DNA of 48,233 bases from positions 1-48,233 of the forward strand of contig JARDZW010000003.1 of NCBI GenBank assembly GCA_029240655.1, written 5' to 3'. Below the pieces are notes generated by a model. The model was not told where the DNA came from. It did no database searches and was given only the letters and a program-made list of their open reading frames with translations. This document shows, one piece after another, positions 26,718 to 34,228 of this stretch. Within the stretch, counting starts at the first letter, position 1. Each line of letters starts with the position of its first letter. The DNA comes from Chloroflexota bacterium (GTDB taxonomy: Bacteria > Chloroflexota > Limnocylindria > Limnocylindrales > CSP1-4). The position numbers and the translations under genes are program-made.

Positions 26718-27942
26718 GCCGACCTCGTCGAGCGATACCGGTCGCGATGCCGGCGAGTTGGGCTAGCCCCGGTGCCGGGTCATCCCGGGCGAGTACATCG
26801 TCCCCGATGCGGGGATCGATCAGGCTGCCCACTGCGCCCAGGGCGGATCGTCGCGGCGGGAATGGCAGCTCCGGATACCGTCGTCGACCCAGAGCCACGC
26901 TGCCGATCCAACTGAGGTCGAGCCGAAGGTTCCGGGCGCGGATGCCGATGGCGTAATCGGACGCCACGGGCGTCTCGGGAGGCGGGGGTCCATCAAGCAG
27001 CAGCTCGGCGAGACGCGCCGGGAAGTCCATGCCGGCGCGCACGGCGAGCGGCAGTGAGCCCCAAACGCGGCCGTTGATCTCCATGAGCTCGGGCCCGGTC
27101 GGGGTCAACCTGAATTCGACCATCGCCAGCCCGGTCCAGGCCAGATGGCGGAGCAGTCGGCTCGCGTAGTCGTACAGCGTGGGATCGAGTGGGACGCTCT
27201 CCCGGAGCGCGCTCGCCCCCCCGGTCACCGGTACCTCTCTCAGGCGGCGGTGCTGGAACGCGGCCAGCGGTCGGCCTTCGTGCGCGAGCAACTCGATGCC
27301 GTGGCCTTCCCCAGGCTGCCAGCGCTGCAAAAGGATCCCGGTCCGACCCTCGAGTGCCGCCACGAGCGAGCGGAGCCGACGCTCGTCGCCGGCGTACGCG
27401 ACGCTGAATGCGTCGATCGTCCCGTCGGAACGGAATTCACGGGATACCCGGGGTTTCACGACGACCGGCCAGCCGAGTCCCTCCGCGACCTCCGCCGCTT
27501 GCTCGGCGTTCGCGACCTCGCAGGTCGTGGGGATCGGCACGCCGAGGCTCGCCGCCATGTCGAGCGTCTGTCCCTTGTCGTGCGCGACCGCCAGCGCCGT
27601 CGGGTGCGGCAGGGCGAGCCGGGTGGATGCGTCGAACCGATCGCGGGCAGCGGCCAGCGGCAACCCGATCTCATCCGTGATGGGAATGAGAAGGTCGACC
27701 GCTGAGCGCCGCGCGGCGAGCTCGAGGGTCTCCACCGCTGCCTCCGCCCGCTCGACCGGATCCGGATAGACGAGTCGGTCGCTGGTCCACCGTGACCGGA
27801 AGCCCGCGCTGCGTCGATCGGTGTCCGCGGCGGTGACCCGCCAGCCCCGTCGGCCCAAAGAGCGAATGAACGCGATCGCGCTGCCACGGGACGCGTCCGT
27901 CACGAGGACATGCCGGCGCCGGTCAGGAGCTGGTCGCATCAT
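26710..27942 (-). CDS. ATP-grasp domain carboxylate-amine ligase-like protein
   Basis: A 410-residue ATP-grasp protein. It has an N-terminal Rossmann-like pre-ATP-grasp domain (HVLVTDASRGSAIAFIRSLG, residues 11-30) and an ATP-binding lobe with WPVVVKPRVSRE. A metal-binding end contains MVEFRLTPTGPELMEINGRVWGSLPLA. It resembles carbamoyl-phosphate-synthase-like ATP-grasp enzymes in surface-polymer loci, which join an amine to a carboxylate, for example an amino acid to a uronic acid; the reaction here is inferred. I placed the start at ATG 27942 (ATGATGA overlapping the kinase-like gene stop); ATG 27939 is equally possible. The extension to 28320 in the ORF track is shadow. Confidence 0.85.
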   Translation of the reverse strand: MMRPAPDRRRHVLVTDASRGSAIAFIRSLGRRGWRVTAADTDRRSAGFRSRWTSDRLVYPDPVERAEAAVETLELAARRSAVDLLIPITDEIGLPLAAARDRFDASTRLALPHPTALAVAHDKGQTLDMAASLGVPIPTTCEVANAEQAAEVAEGLGWPVVVKPRVSREFRSDGTIDAFSVAYAGDERRLRSLVAALEGRTGILLQRWQPGEGHGIELLAHEGRPLAAFQHRRLREVPVTGGASALRESVPLDPTLYDYASRLLRHLAWTGLAMVEFRLTPTGPELMEINGRVWGSLPLAVRAGMDFPARLAELLLDGPPPPETPVASDYAIGIRARNLRLDLSWIGSVALGRRRYPELPFPPRRSALGAVGSLIDPRIGDDVLARDDPAPGLAQLAGIATGIARRGRHG

Positions 27943-28622
27943 TTCCTGCGTCTGGCGACGCGCAGGATATGTCCCGCAACGGCTTCCACGACCTCGTCGA
28001 TCGGTCGCGTGGCATCGACCTCGACGAACCGTGGTACGTGGGCCGCGATGGCGCGGTACTCGCCCCGGCGGCGCTCGAGCGCATCCAGCGAACCCTCCCC
28101 CTTGCGCGCGAGCAGAACCTCTGCGGGCGCGTCCAGATATACGACGAGATGGGGTTTCGGGTAGAGCTTGTCGAGCAGCAGCCCATGGAGCCGCTGGCTG
28201 ACCGACCGGGCATGCTCGGTGGACACGTCGTACGCGTGGTAGTCGATGAAGAAGTGGCGGTCGAAGATCACGACGACGCCTCGTCGCTGCCACTTCCAGG
28301 CCAACAGCTGGCGGTACCACTCCTCGGCACTCCGATTGGCAAGCCGCAGGCCGGTTCGAGCGTCCGCCGCGAGACGCTTTATGGGCGATCTCGGCCGGCC
28401 GGGACGCGCAGCATGCGACGGTGGTCCGGCCGTGTCCGGCGGCGCGCCGAGAGCGCGTTTCAATCTCCGGGCCACGCGGGTCGTCGGGAGGATCGCGTTA
28501 CTGGAGTCGGCGCTGACCCCCATGTACAGATACCGGACGGGTATCCCCAGTGCGTCTTCGAGACGCCGGGCGACCGTGGTCTTGCCGGCGCCGTCCGGCC
28601 CGACCAGGGCGACGGTCGTCAC
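27939..28622 (-). CDS. Thymidylate-kinase-like P-loop kinase
   Basis: A 227-residue P-loop protein. Walker A is LVGPDGAGKTT near the N terminus, FDRHFFIDYHAYD corresponds to the DR(Y/H) substrate motif of thymidylate kinases, and LVVYLDAPAEVLLARK is the lid-proximal strand. True Tmk enzymes have a different TMP-binding region, and the long Arg/Pro insert at about 55-90 is atypical. Such Tmk-like proteins recur in surface-polysaccharide loci with unknown substrates. Start GTG 28622 overlaps the GT4 stop (GTGA), and the stop overlaps the ATP-grasp start. It is the first of two Tmk-like proteins here (see 35887). Confidence 0.83.
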   Translation of the reverse strand: MTTVALVGPDGAGKTTVARRLEDALGIPVRYLYMGVSADSSNAILPTTRVARRLKRALGAPPDTAGPPSHAARPGRPRSPIKRLAADARTGLRLANRSAEEWYRQLLAWKWQRRGVVVIFDRHFFIDYHAYDVSTEHARSVSQRLHGLLLDKLYPKPHLVVYLDAPAEVLLARKGEGSLDALERRRGEYRAIAAHVPRFVEVDATRPIDEVVEAVAGHILRVARRRK

Positions 28623-29863
28623 CTCCGAGGCTCCGAGACGGTCGAACGCGCGGCATCCTCGAGGATCGCTTCGAGGCGGGCGGCGTTCCGACCCCAGTCG
28701 AAGTGCTGCGCGACATAGGCTCTCAGGCGCGGATCGGCCGGCGTGCCATCGGCGGCCTGGCGCAGGCGGGCGATGATGGCCTCCGCCATGCGCTGGCGAG
28801 TGGCCACGTCGACCGGCGGTTCATCGCCCTCCTGGGTCCGCAGGCCCGCCGCGGCCAGCGGCGACGAGACGACCGGCAGCTCCATGGCGAGCGCCTCGAG
28901 CAACTTGTTCTGGATGCCGGCGCCGTGGCGGATCGGGGCAGCGAACACGGCCGCGCGCTCGAGGTACGGTCGGATGTCATCCACGTATCCCGTCACCTCG
29001 ACCCCGTGACGACCGGCGAGTGCGCGGACACGATCCGTCGGGTCGCGGCCCACGATCGACACTCGGGCCGATGGGACAGCCCGCTGCACCTCGGGCAGGA
29101 CGGCCTCCACCAGCTGCTCGGCCGCGTCGGCGTTTGGCGGGTAGTCCATCGCGCCCGTGAAGACGATCTCGTCGCGACCGAGCCGACGGTTGGTCCGGCG
29201 CCAGAAGGTCAGGTCCACGCCATTCGGGACGACCGATGCGGGGGCCAGCGAGCGATCGGCCCCTGCGTCTTCTGACCCCGTTCCGTCTCGGCGCGAACCG
29301 ACGACGCCCGCCACGTCGCGCGCTGATGCGAACAAGGCGTGGTGCGCACGGCGCATGAGTTTGCGTTCCACCCGGCGCACATCGAGGTACTCCAGCAGGA
29401 GCGACGGCAGGGCGGGCAGCGTGGCATCGCGCATCTGTCCCAGGATCCGACTCGATGTCGCGTCGCAGAGGTCGGCGACCAGCGGGATCGGCGGTAGCGC
29501 GGACAACACGGGAATCGTGCGCCTGCCGCTCAGCAGCAGGACGTCGAATGGACGCTCGGACGCCAGGTGCGATGCCCTGACGCCGAGCCGCGCCGCCGCC
29601 TCGTCGCCCCCAGCGATCAGCATCCGTGCTCGGTCCGTGACCTTCGTCCGGAGCGATCGCGGGCCACGTGTGGCCCGCTCGGTGACGAGGTCCTCCAGGT
29701 ACGGATCGAGGGCGGCGGCATCCTCCGCACGGTGGTTGGGTCCGATCAGCGACAGGAGCGTGATCCGGTGATGCTCGCTCAAGGCGCGGATGAAGTGATA
29801 GTGACGGAGGTAGCCGCTCGTCAGCGGCCACGGCAGCTCGGCCGTCACGTACAGGATGCGCAT
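28619..29863 (-). CDS. Glycosyltransferase, family 4 (GT-B)
   Basis: A 414-residue GT-B protein starting MRILYVTAELPWPLTSGYLRHYHFI, typical of PEP-CTERM/XrtA-style EPS glycosyltransferases. The C-terminal half has VVPNGVDLTFW, FTGAMDYPPNADAA, VGRDPTDRV and APIRHGAGIQNKLLEALAMELPVVSS, which holds the donor-binding region. The first catalytic glutamate position of the EX7E motif is occupied by the GAGIQNK variant common in this subgroup. Start ATG 29863 shares one base with the upstream stop (TGATG). The ORF-track extension to 30220 is inside that gene. It probably adds one sugar to the repeat unit. Confidence 0.88.
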   Translation of the reverse strand: MRILYVTAELPWPLTSGYLRHYHFIRALSEHHRITLLSLIGPNHRAEDAAALDPYLEDLVTERATRGPRSLRTKVTDRARMLIAGGDEAAARLGVRASHLASERPFDVLLLSGRRTIPVLSALPPIPLVADLCDATSSRILGQMRDATLPALPSLLLEYLDVRRVERKLMRRAHHALFASARDVAGVVGSRRDGTGSEDAGADRSLAPASVVPNGVDLTFWRRTNRRLGRDEIVFTGAMDYPPNADAAEQLVEAVLPEVQRAVPSARVSIVGRDPTDRVRALAGRHGVEVTGYVDDIRPYLERAAVFAAPIRHGAGIQNKLLEALAMELPVVSSPLAAAGLRTQEGDEPPVDVATRQRMAEAIIARLRQAADGTPADPRLRAYVAQHFDWGRNAARLEAILEDAARSTVSEPRR

Positions 29864-31506
29864 CAGCTGGCCTCCGCCATCGCCAACGAGGTTTGCCACA
29901 TCGCGACAGCCCGATTGGTCATCAGCCAGCGGATCGCTGCTGGGTCCGAGCCGGACAGTCCCAAGGCCGTCACCAGCCACGCAAGGGACCGCGTCCAGGC
30001 GGCGACCATGAGGGGTGGCACAAGCCGGCCGTCGATGTCCAAGCGGTCGGCCGCGCCAGCCAGGGCTGGCGCGGCCCATCCGCGCGGGTCCCGGACGGCG
30101 TTCGCGAATGCCGATGCCTGGGCTCGTGCTTCGGTCGCACCGTGCTCGGCCGCGGCGACGTACGCCAGCGCGATCGTGAGGTCGTGCAGCGGCAAGCCGT
30201 CCGGCTCTCCCCGTTCCCAATCAACGGCACCCAGTCGCCCGTCCTCGAGGAGGATGAGGTTGGGGTGGGCGGGGTCGCCATGCTCGAACACGACTGGCAA
30301 CTCGACTGCGTCGAGGCTCGTGAGCACCGCCGCAGCCCGGTCGGCCAGCGAGCGCAGCTCCTCGCCAGGGCCTTCGGCGATGGCCCGGATGGTCGTGACC
30401 GCACTGGACAGGCGCTCGCGGACCGGCATGGCACGGCTGGACGCGGGGCCGATGGGCATCTCCTCGAGCAGCCTCTCGATGTGAACGGAGGCCCCTCGCG
30501 CATCGGCCCTGACCATGGGTGGGGAAAGCGGGCGGCCGATGAGCGAGGTCTCGCCGACCGACGGCCACCCACCGTCGAAACCGGTCGTGCCCGTCGGGGC
30601 CGGCCAGCGCCCCTTGGTCGGTGACAACGCAGCTAGTCGAGCCAGGATCGCTCCTTCCCGTGCTGGACCTCGGTCGTCGGGCAGCCGTGCCACCTTGACG
30701 ACCTCGGCGACGTGGCCCGTCGCGCCGTTGATGTGGAGCGCAACGACGTGGGCCGACGCGCGAAAGCCGGGCGTCAGCAGGAGCAAGCCCATTCGGTCAG
30801 CCCCCCGTTCCGGGCCGGAGAACGGCCGTGGACGAGAGGCCCCGTCTGCGGCCCGCTGCGCGATCACCGTGAGCGAAGGAGCCAGCGTCTCAAGGATCCG
30901 CCGCCCAACGCCACTGGCGGCGATGCCACCGGCGATCCGGAGCGGGCCGGACGGGAAGCGTCTTGTCATCAGAGCTCGGATGGCGACCCGGTCGTCGGTG
31001 GCGACCCAGGCAGTTGCGCCGGTCCGTTGGGGCCAAGCCCACCAGATCCGCGTGGCCCAGCCATCGTCGATGAGGGTCCGGGCGATCCGCGCGGCGGCAG
31101 CCGGGATCGATGGACCGTGCCCGCGCAGGAAGGACCGGTCGATCTCCACCACCAGGCGGTCGTGCGGCCCTGCGACGGTCGACGCGGCCGCCACCACGCC
31201 TGGGTCGAAACGCCCGGATACGACGACCGTCTCCCCGTCGACCGCATCGCCGCCGCTGCGATGGACGCCCCCCTCTCGCCGACGCTCATCGAGGATCGCC
31301 CGGTCCAGGGCGGCGGCGAGCTCATCGTCGGGTCGCCCGCCGAGGCCGACGCGTCGGAGCCGCGGGTCGCTGAGCAGGAACCGCCAATCGATGCGCCGCG
31401 CGAGCCGGAGCCGTTCATCACGGGACATCCCGACCATGTCGATCGGTGCATCAGACCCATCCGCGAGACTCACGACCGCGAGCTCAGAGGACACTGCGTG
31501 CGGCAT
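29863..31506 (-). CDS. Two-domain protein: Rossmann/MTase-like N-term + APH-fold kinase C-term
   Basis: A 547-residue protein. The C-terminal half (about 235-520) is an aminoglycoside/choline-kinase-like fold with the residues needed for phosphotransfer: Lys in EVVKVAR (K271), the catalytic loop FEHGDPAHPN (H409-D411, N416) and the metal aspartate in AVDWERGEPDGLPLHD (D429). The N-terminal half (about 30-220) has strand patterns of a class I methyltransferase-like Rossmann fold (TVVVSGRF, RLVVEIDRSFL, ARTLIDDGWATRIWWAWPQ) but no clear SAM-binding GxGxG. The same architecture recurs two genes upstream at 32590. It overlaps the HprK-like gene by 23 nt; GTG 31494 is an alternative start. Context suggests phosphorylation of a sugar, polyol or lipid-linked intermediate, not drug resistance. 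Confidence 0.72.
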   Translation of the reverse strand: MPHAVSSELAVVSLADGSDAPIDMVGMSRDERLRLARRIDWRFLLSDPRLRRVGLGGRPDDELAAALDRAILDERRREGGVHRSGGDAVDGETVVVSGRFDPGVVAAASTVAGPHDRLVVEIDRSFLRGHGPSIPAAAARIARTLIDDGWATRIWWAWPQRTGATAWVATDDRVAIRALMTRRFPSGPLRIAGGIAASGVGRRILETLAPSLTVIAQRAADGASRPRPFSGPERGADRMGLLLLTPGFRASAHVVALHINGATGHVAEVVKVARLPDDRGPAREGAILARLAALSPTKGRWPAPTGTTGFDGGWPSVGETSLIGRPLSPPMVRADARGASVHIERLLEEMPIGPASSRAMPVRERLSSAVTTIRAIAEGPGEELRSLADRAAAVLTSLDAVELPVVFEHGDPAHPNLILLEDGRLGAVDWERGEPDGLPLHDLTIALAYVAAAEHGATEARAQASAFANAVRDPRGWAAPALAGAADRLDIDGRLVPPLMVAAWTRSLAWLVTALGLSGSDPAAIRWLMTNRAVAMWQTSLAMAEAS

Positions 31507-32593
31507 CGAGGAACGCAGCGAACTCGACTGGATACGGATGGGTGATCACGTGAGCCGGTCGTCCAGCCAGGAAGCTGGCCAAGCGCTCGGCCTGGCGATC
31601 TTCCGCTACGTCGAGCCATGGGTTGGACAGACCGGGGAAGGCAAAGCGGGCTTGCAGATACAGTCCCGCCAGGTCAAGCCGCTCATGGACGAGCGAGGCC
31701 GTCATCCGCTGTGCGACCTCGGCCGGATCGATCGGTTCCACGCTCATCCTGTCGCCGGCGGCGGAGATGACGAACAGGACGTGGTCCACGCGGCCCGTCA
31801 GCGGCGGGAGGGGGCCGAAGAGCCGTTCCGGCGGGAGCTTGACATGACGCTGCGCGTCGATGATCGGGACAGCGCGGCGCAGGAATCGACCCGCTGAAGT
31901 CCGCCTCACGGCCGTGGGCAGCCGTGCCTCTGCGCGGCCAGCGGCCGGGAGGGTCGTCAACTTCAGGCGGTCCAGTCGTCCCAGGCGGGCGCGGACGGTC
32001 GGTAGCTGGTCGAGGTGCCAGTCCCAGAGCCGTATCGGTTCCGGGATGCCGTGCATCGATCCGTCCGCCTTGAGGTAGACCCAACCGTCGCCGATGTATC
32101 GGGCGCCGCTCGTGGTCGCCGCCAGGAGCAGTTCGGACCTGCCGCCCTTGGACCAGCCGGTCACGAGGACGCCCTGGCCGTCGAGCGCGAAGGCACCGGC
32201 GTGGAGCGGCAGTCCTCCGTTGGCCAGGGCGGTCAGATTGACGGTCGCGATGAGGAACGGGATCTCGGCCAGCCCGCGTTGGCAAACGATCTCGCATGGG
32301 CCGCCGATGCGCTCGATCGGGAACCGCACGACGCACCGCTGGTTGCGACTCTTGAGGATGTAGAACGCCTCGTCGGTCCAGCCCGCATCCCTGGCACCGA
32401 TGTAGCGGAGCTGGGATGGCGGCTCGGCCGTGTCCACGAAGCGGATCGTGATGTCTGGCGCGCGGTCGACGATCGTCGGAAGCGGGCCGAGTTGACGACG
32501 AACGACCTGGATGTCGCTCTCCGCCGCGTTCTCGACGCGGACGGTCGCGAGGCCATGCAAGTCGAAATCGACGATACGGGTCCGGACAGTCAT
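31484..32593 (-). CDS. HPr-kinase-like protein with altered P-loop
   Basis: A 369-residue protein. After an N-terminal alpha/beta region (1-120), it has the HprK/PEPCK-like nucleotide-binding core: LPLHAGAFALDGQGVLVTG followed by the P-loop GWSKGGRSELLLA (146-158) and ARYIGDGWVYL. In HPr kinases the loop is GxSGxGKS and the following strand carries ADD; here the loop lysine is arginine (R152) and the second acidic residue is replaced. The remaining about 190 residues are unlike HprK. No HPr or PTS gene is nearby, so this is not catabolite control. HprK-like proteins are known in polymer and peptide-modification loci. Start ATG 32593 overlaps the upstream stop by ATGA. Substrate is unknown. 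Confidence 0.75.
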   Translation of the reverse strand: MTVRTRIVDFDLHGLATVRVENAAESDIQVVRRQLGPLPTIVDRAPDITIRFVDTAEPPSQLRYIGARDAGWTDEAFYILKSRNQRCVVRFPIERIGGPCEIVCQRGLAEIPFLIATVNLTALANGGLPLHAGAFALDGQGVLVTGWSKGGRSELLLAATTSGARYIGDGWVYLKADGSMHGIPEPIRLWDWHLDQLPTVRARLGRLDRLKLTTLPAAGRAEARLPTAVRRTSAGRFLRRAVPIIDAQRHVKLPPERLFGPLPPLTGRVDHVLFVISAAGDRMSVEPIDPAEVAQRMTASLVHERLDLAGLYLQARFAFPGLSNPWLDVAEDRQAERLASFLAGRPAHVITHPYPVEFAAFLDAARSVL

Positions 32594-34224
32594 GACCCGC
32601 CCTCGACGAGGCGCGCCAGCGTGGATGCCCGCGGACGTTCGAGCATCATGCGGATGAGACGGACGGAATACCCGTCCTGGACTCGTCCGGCTTGCAGGCG
32701 CGTGGATTCCTTGAGGGAACGATGGACCCAGCAGCCGTACAGGAGTGGCTCGATCGCTTCGACCGGTAACCCGACGGAGACCCGATACGCGCCGACGGCG
32801 CGCACGAGACGATCTGCGAGCGGTGAACGGTCGAGCATGTGGCGGGCGGTGCCATCGAGGCGGTCGCGGACCCCCGCTCGGCGGCTGGCAGCCACGGCGT
32901 AACTGCGAAACAGGTAGAGGAGGTCCCAGAGGGGCAGTCCATCGGTTTCCGCCGCCTCCCAGTCCAGGAACATCGTTCGGCCTGCGGGATCGACCAGAAG
33001 ATTCCAAATGCCCGGATCGCCGTGCTGGTTGACGACAGGGAGAGAAGGTCCGAGTCCGCCGAGGCGCTCGAACGTCTGACGCAAGGTGCTGATCTCTTCA
33101 TCGCTCGATCGGTAGATGGCGGCGTAGCGATCAACGAGCGTCAGGAGCGCCTCAGCGACGGCGTCGGCCGGCACCTCACGCCTCGTGGCGGCTCCATACG
33201 CGGTCAGCCACTCCAACGCGTCATCCAGATGTGAGCAGTCCTCGCGCCAGGTCGCGCGCGACGCGAAGGGGATGCCGTCCAGGAGCGATTCGCCGAGCAG
33301 GAACCGTCCGCCATGACGAGCTGCGAACCACGGTCGCGGTACGCGGCCCTCCGCCGCCGGCAGGGACTCCAGTCGAACGAGCGCAGCATGCTCGTTCTCG
33401 AGCCGGCTCGCGTGCTCCGTCGACCGGGTGACCTTGACCACCCCGGTCGGGGCCGGGTCATCCCCGGGTCTGAGCAGGACCAGCACCTTCTGGGAGTCGT
33501 AGTCTCCACGAGCCGCGACGGCCCAACCCCAACCATCGAGGCTTCGACCCGCGGCTGCGGCGGCTTGCGCGATGTACGCCGGCACGCCACCGTCGGCCAG
33601 GACCGATGGGCCGATGATCGTCGCCGTCCTCGTGGGACCGGGCCAGGAAACCTTGATCGATCGCCGGAGGCGTCGTTCGATCGCCGCGAGGCGCGGCCGG
33701 CTGGCGATGGTGCCCGCCAGGCCCATTCGCCCGATGGCGTCCCGCATATCCCGATCCTGGCTGGGCACGGCAGAGCGCACCTCGCCGAGTCGTGGGGTCA
33801 GTGCCAGCGTCAGGGAAGGCTCGTCCGCGGTCGAAGCCGCCGGGGAGCTCGCATCGACCTGGATGACGAGGTCGCCTCGGCGCACGTACGAGACGATCAG
33901 GTCGAACTGCTGTGCGGCGCCGGTCTCGGGCATGTCCGCGACGACCTGGACGCCGACCCACCCCTCGGACCGGGCGCGGGTCTCCAGCTGTCGCCGCCGG
34001 CGCGGGGATCGAACGACCAGCACGACGAGATCCGCCGATCGAACGAGCGTCATCATGGTCGCAGACGATGGGGCCCCCACGCACAGCACCGATCGGTATG
34101 CCAGCCGGGGGAGGCCATACAGCCAGCCCGCCCCGCTGAGCGCACCGCGTCGGTTGCCGCCGACGTCGTATTCGGTCGCCAGCGTCCTCGACAGGACGGA
34201 CGTCGTCTGCGCTGGCTCGATCAC
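32590..34224 (-). CDS. Two-domain protein: Rossmann/MTase-like N-term + APH-fold kinase C-term (paralogue)
   Basis: A 544-residue protein with the same two-domain plan as the product of 29863-31506. The N-terminal part (about 40-190) has SVLCVGAPSSATMMTLV, SADLVVLVVRS and FDLIVSYVRRGDLVIQVD, like a degenerate methyltransferase Rossmann fold. The APH-like part (about 200-530) has K264 in VVKVTRS, NQHGDPGIWN (H401-D403, N408) and FLDWEAAETDGLPLWDL (D421); catalytic residues look intact. Start is GTG 34224, 4 nt after the flippase stop; the ORF-track start at 34425 lies inside the flippase gene. It overlaps the HprK-like start by ATGA. The two paralogues differ widely in sequence, so the duplication is old. 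Confidence 0.72.
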   Translation of the reverse strand: MIEPAQTTSVLSRTLATEYDVGGNRRGALSGAGWLYGLPRLAYRSVLCVGAPSSATMMTLVRSADLVVLVVRSPRRRRQLETRARSEGWVGVQVVADMPETGAAQQFDLIVSYVRRGDLVIQVDASSPAASTADEPSLTLALTPRLGEVRSAVPSQDRDMRDAIGRMGLAGTIASRPRLAAIERRLRRSIKVSWPGPTRTATIIGPSVLADGGVPAYIAQAAAAAGRSLDGWGWAVAARGDYDSQKVLVLLRPGDDPAPTGVVKVTRSTEHASRLENEHAALVRLESLPAAEGRVPRPWFAARHGGRFLLGESLLDGIPFASRATWREDCSHLDDALEWLTAYGAATRREVPADAVAEALLTLVDRYAAIYRSSDEEISTLRQTFERLGGLGPSLPVVNQHGDPGIWNLLVDPAGRTMFLDWEAAETDGLPLWDLLYLFRSYAVAASRRAGVRDRLDGTARHMLDRSPLADRLVRAVGAYRVSVGLPVEAIEPLLYGCWVHRSLKESTRLQAGRVQDGYSVRLIRMMLERPRASTLARLVEGGS

Positions 34225-34228
34225 GGCC

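Noticed and set aside
31484-32593. True HPr kinase/phosphorylase (hprK)
   Set aside because: P-loop and acidic motif differ, the C-terminal part is unlike HprK, and no HPr or PTS genes are present.
29863-34224. Aminoglycoside resistance genes
   Set aside because: The APH fold is present, but both proteins have long extra N-terminal domains and lie inside a polymer operon; nothing points to a drug substrate.
29863-34224. RiPP or lasso-peptide cluster (HprK-like, ATP-grasp and kinases together)
   Set aside because: No precursor peptide, PqqD/RRE domain, leader peptidase or cyclase is visible; glycosyltransferases, flippase and polymerase dominate.
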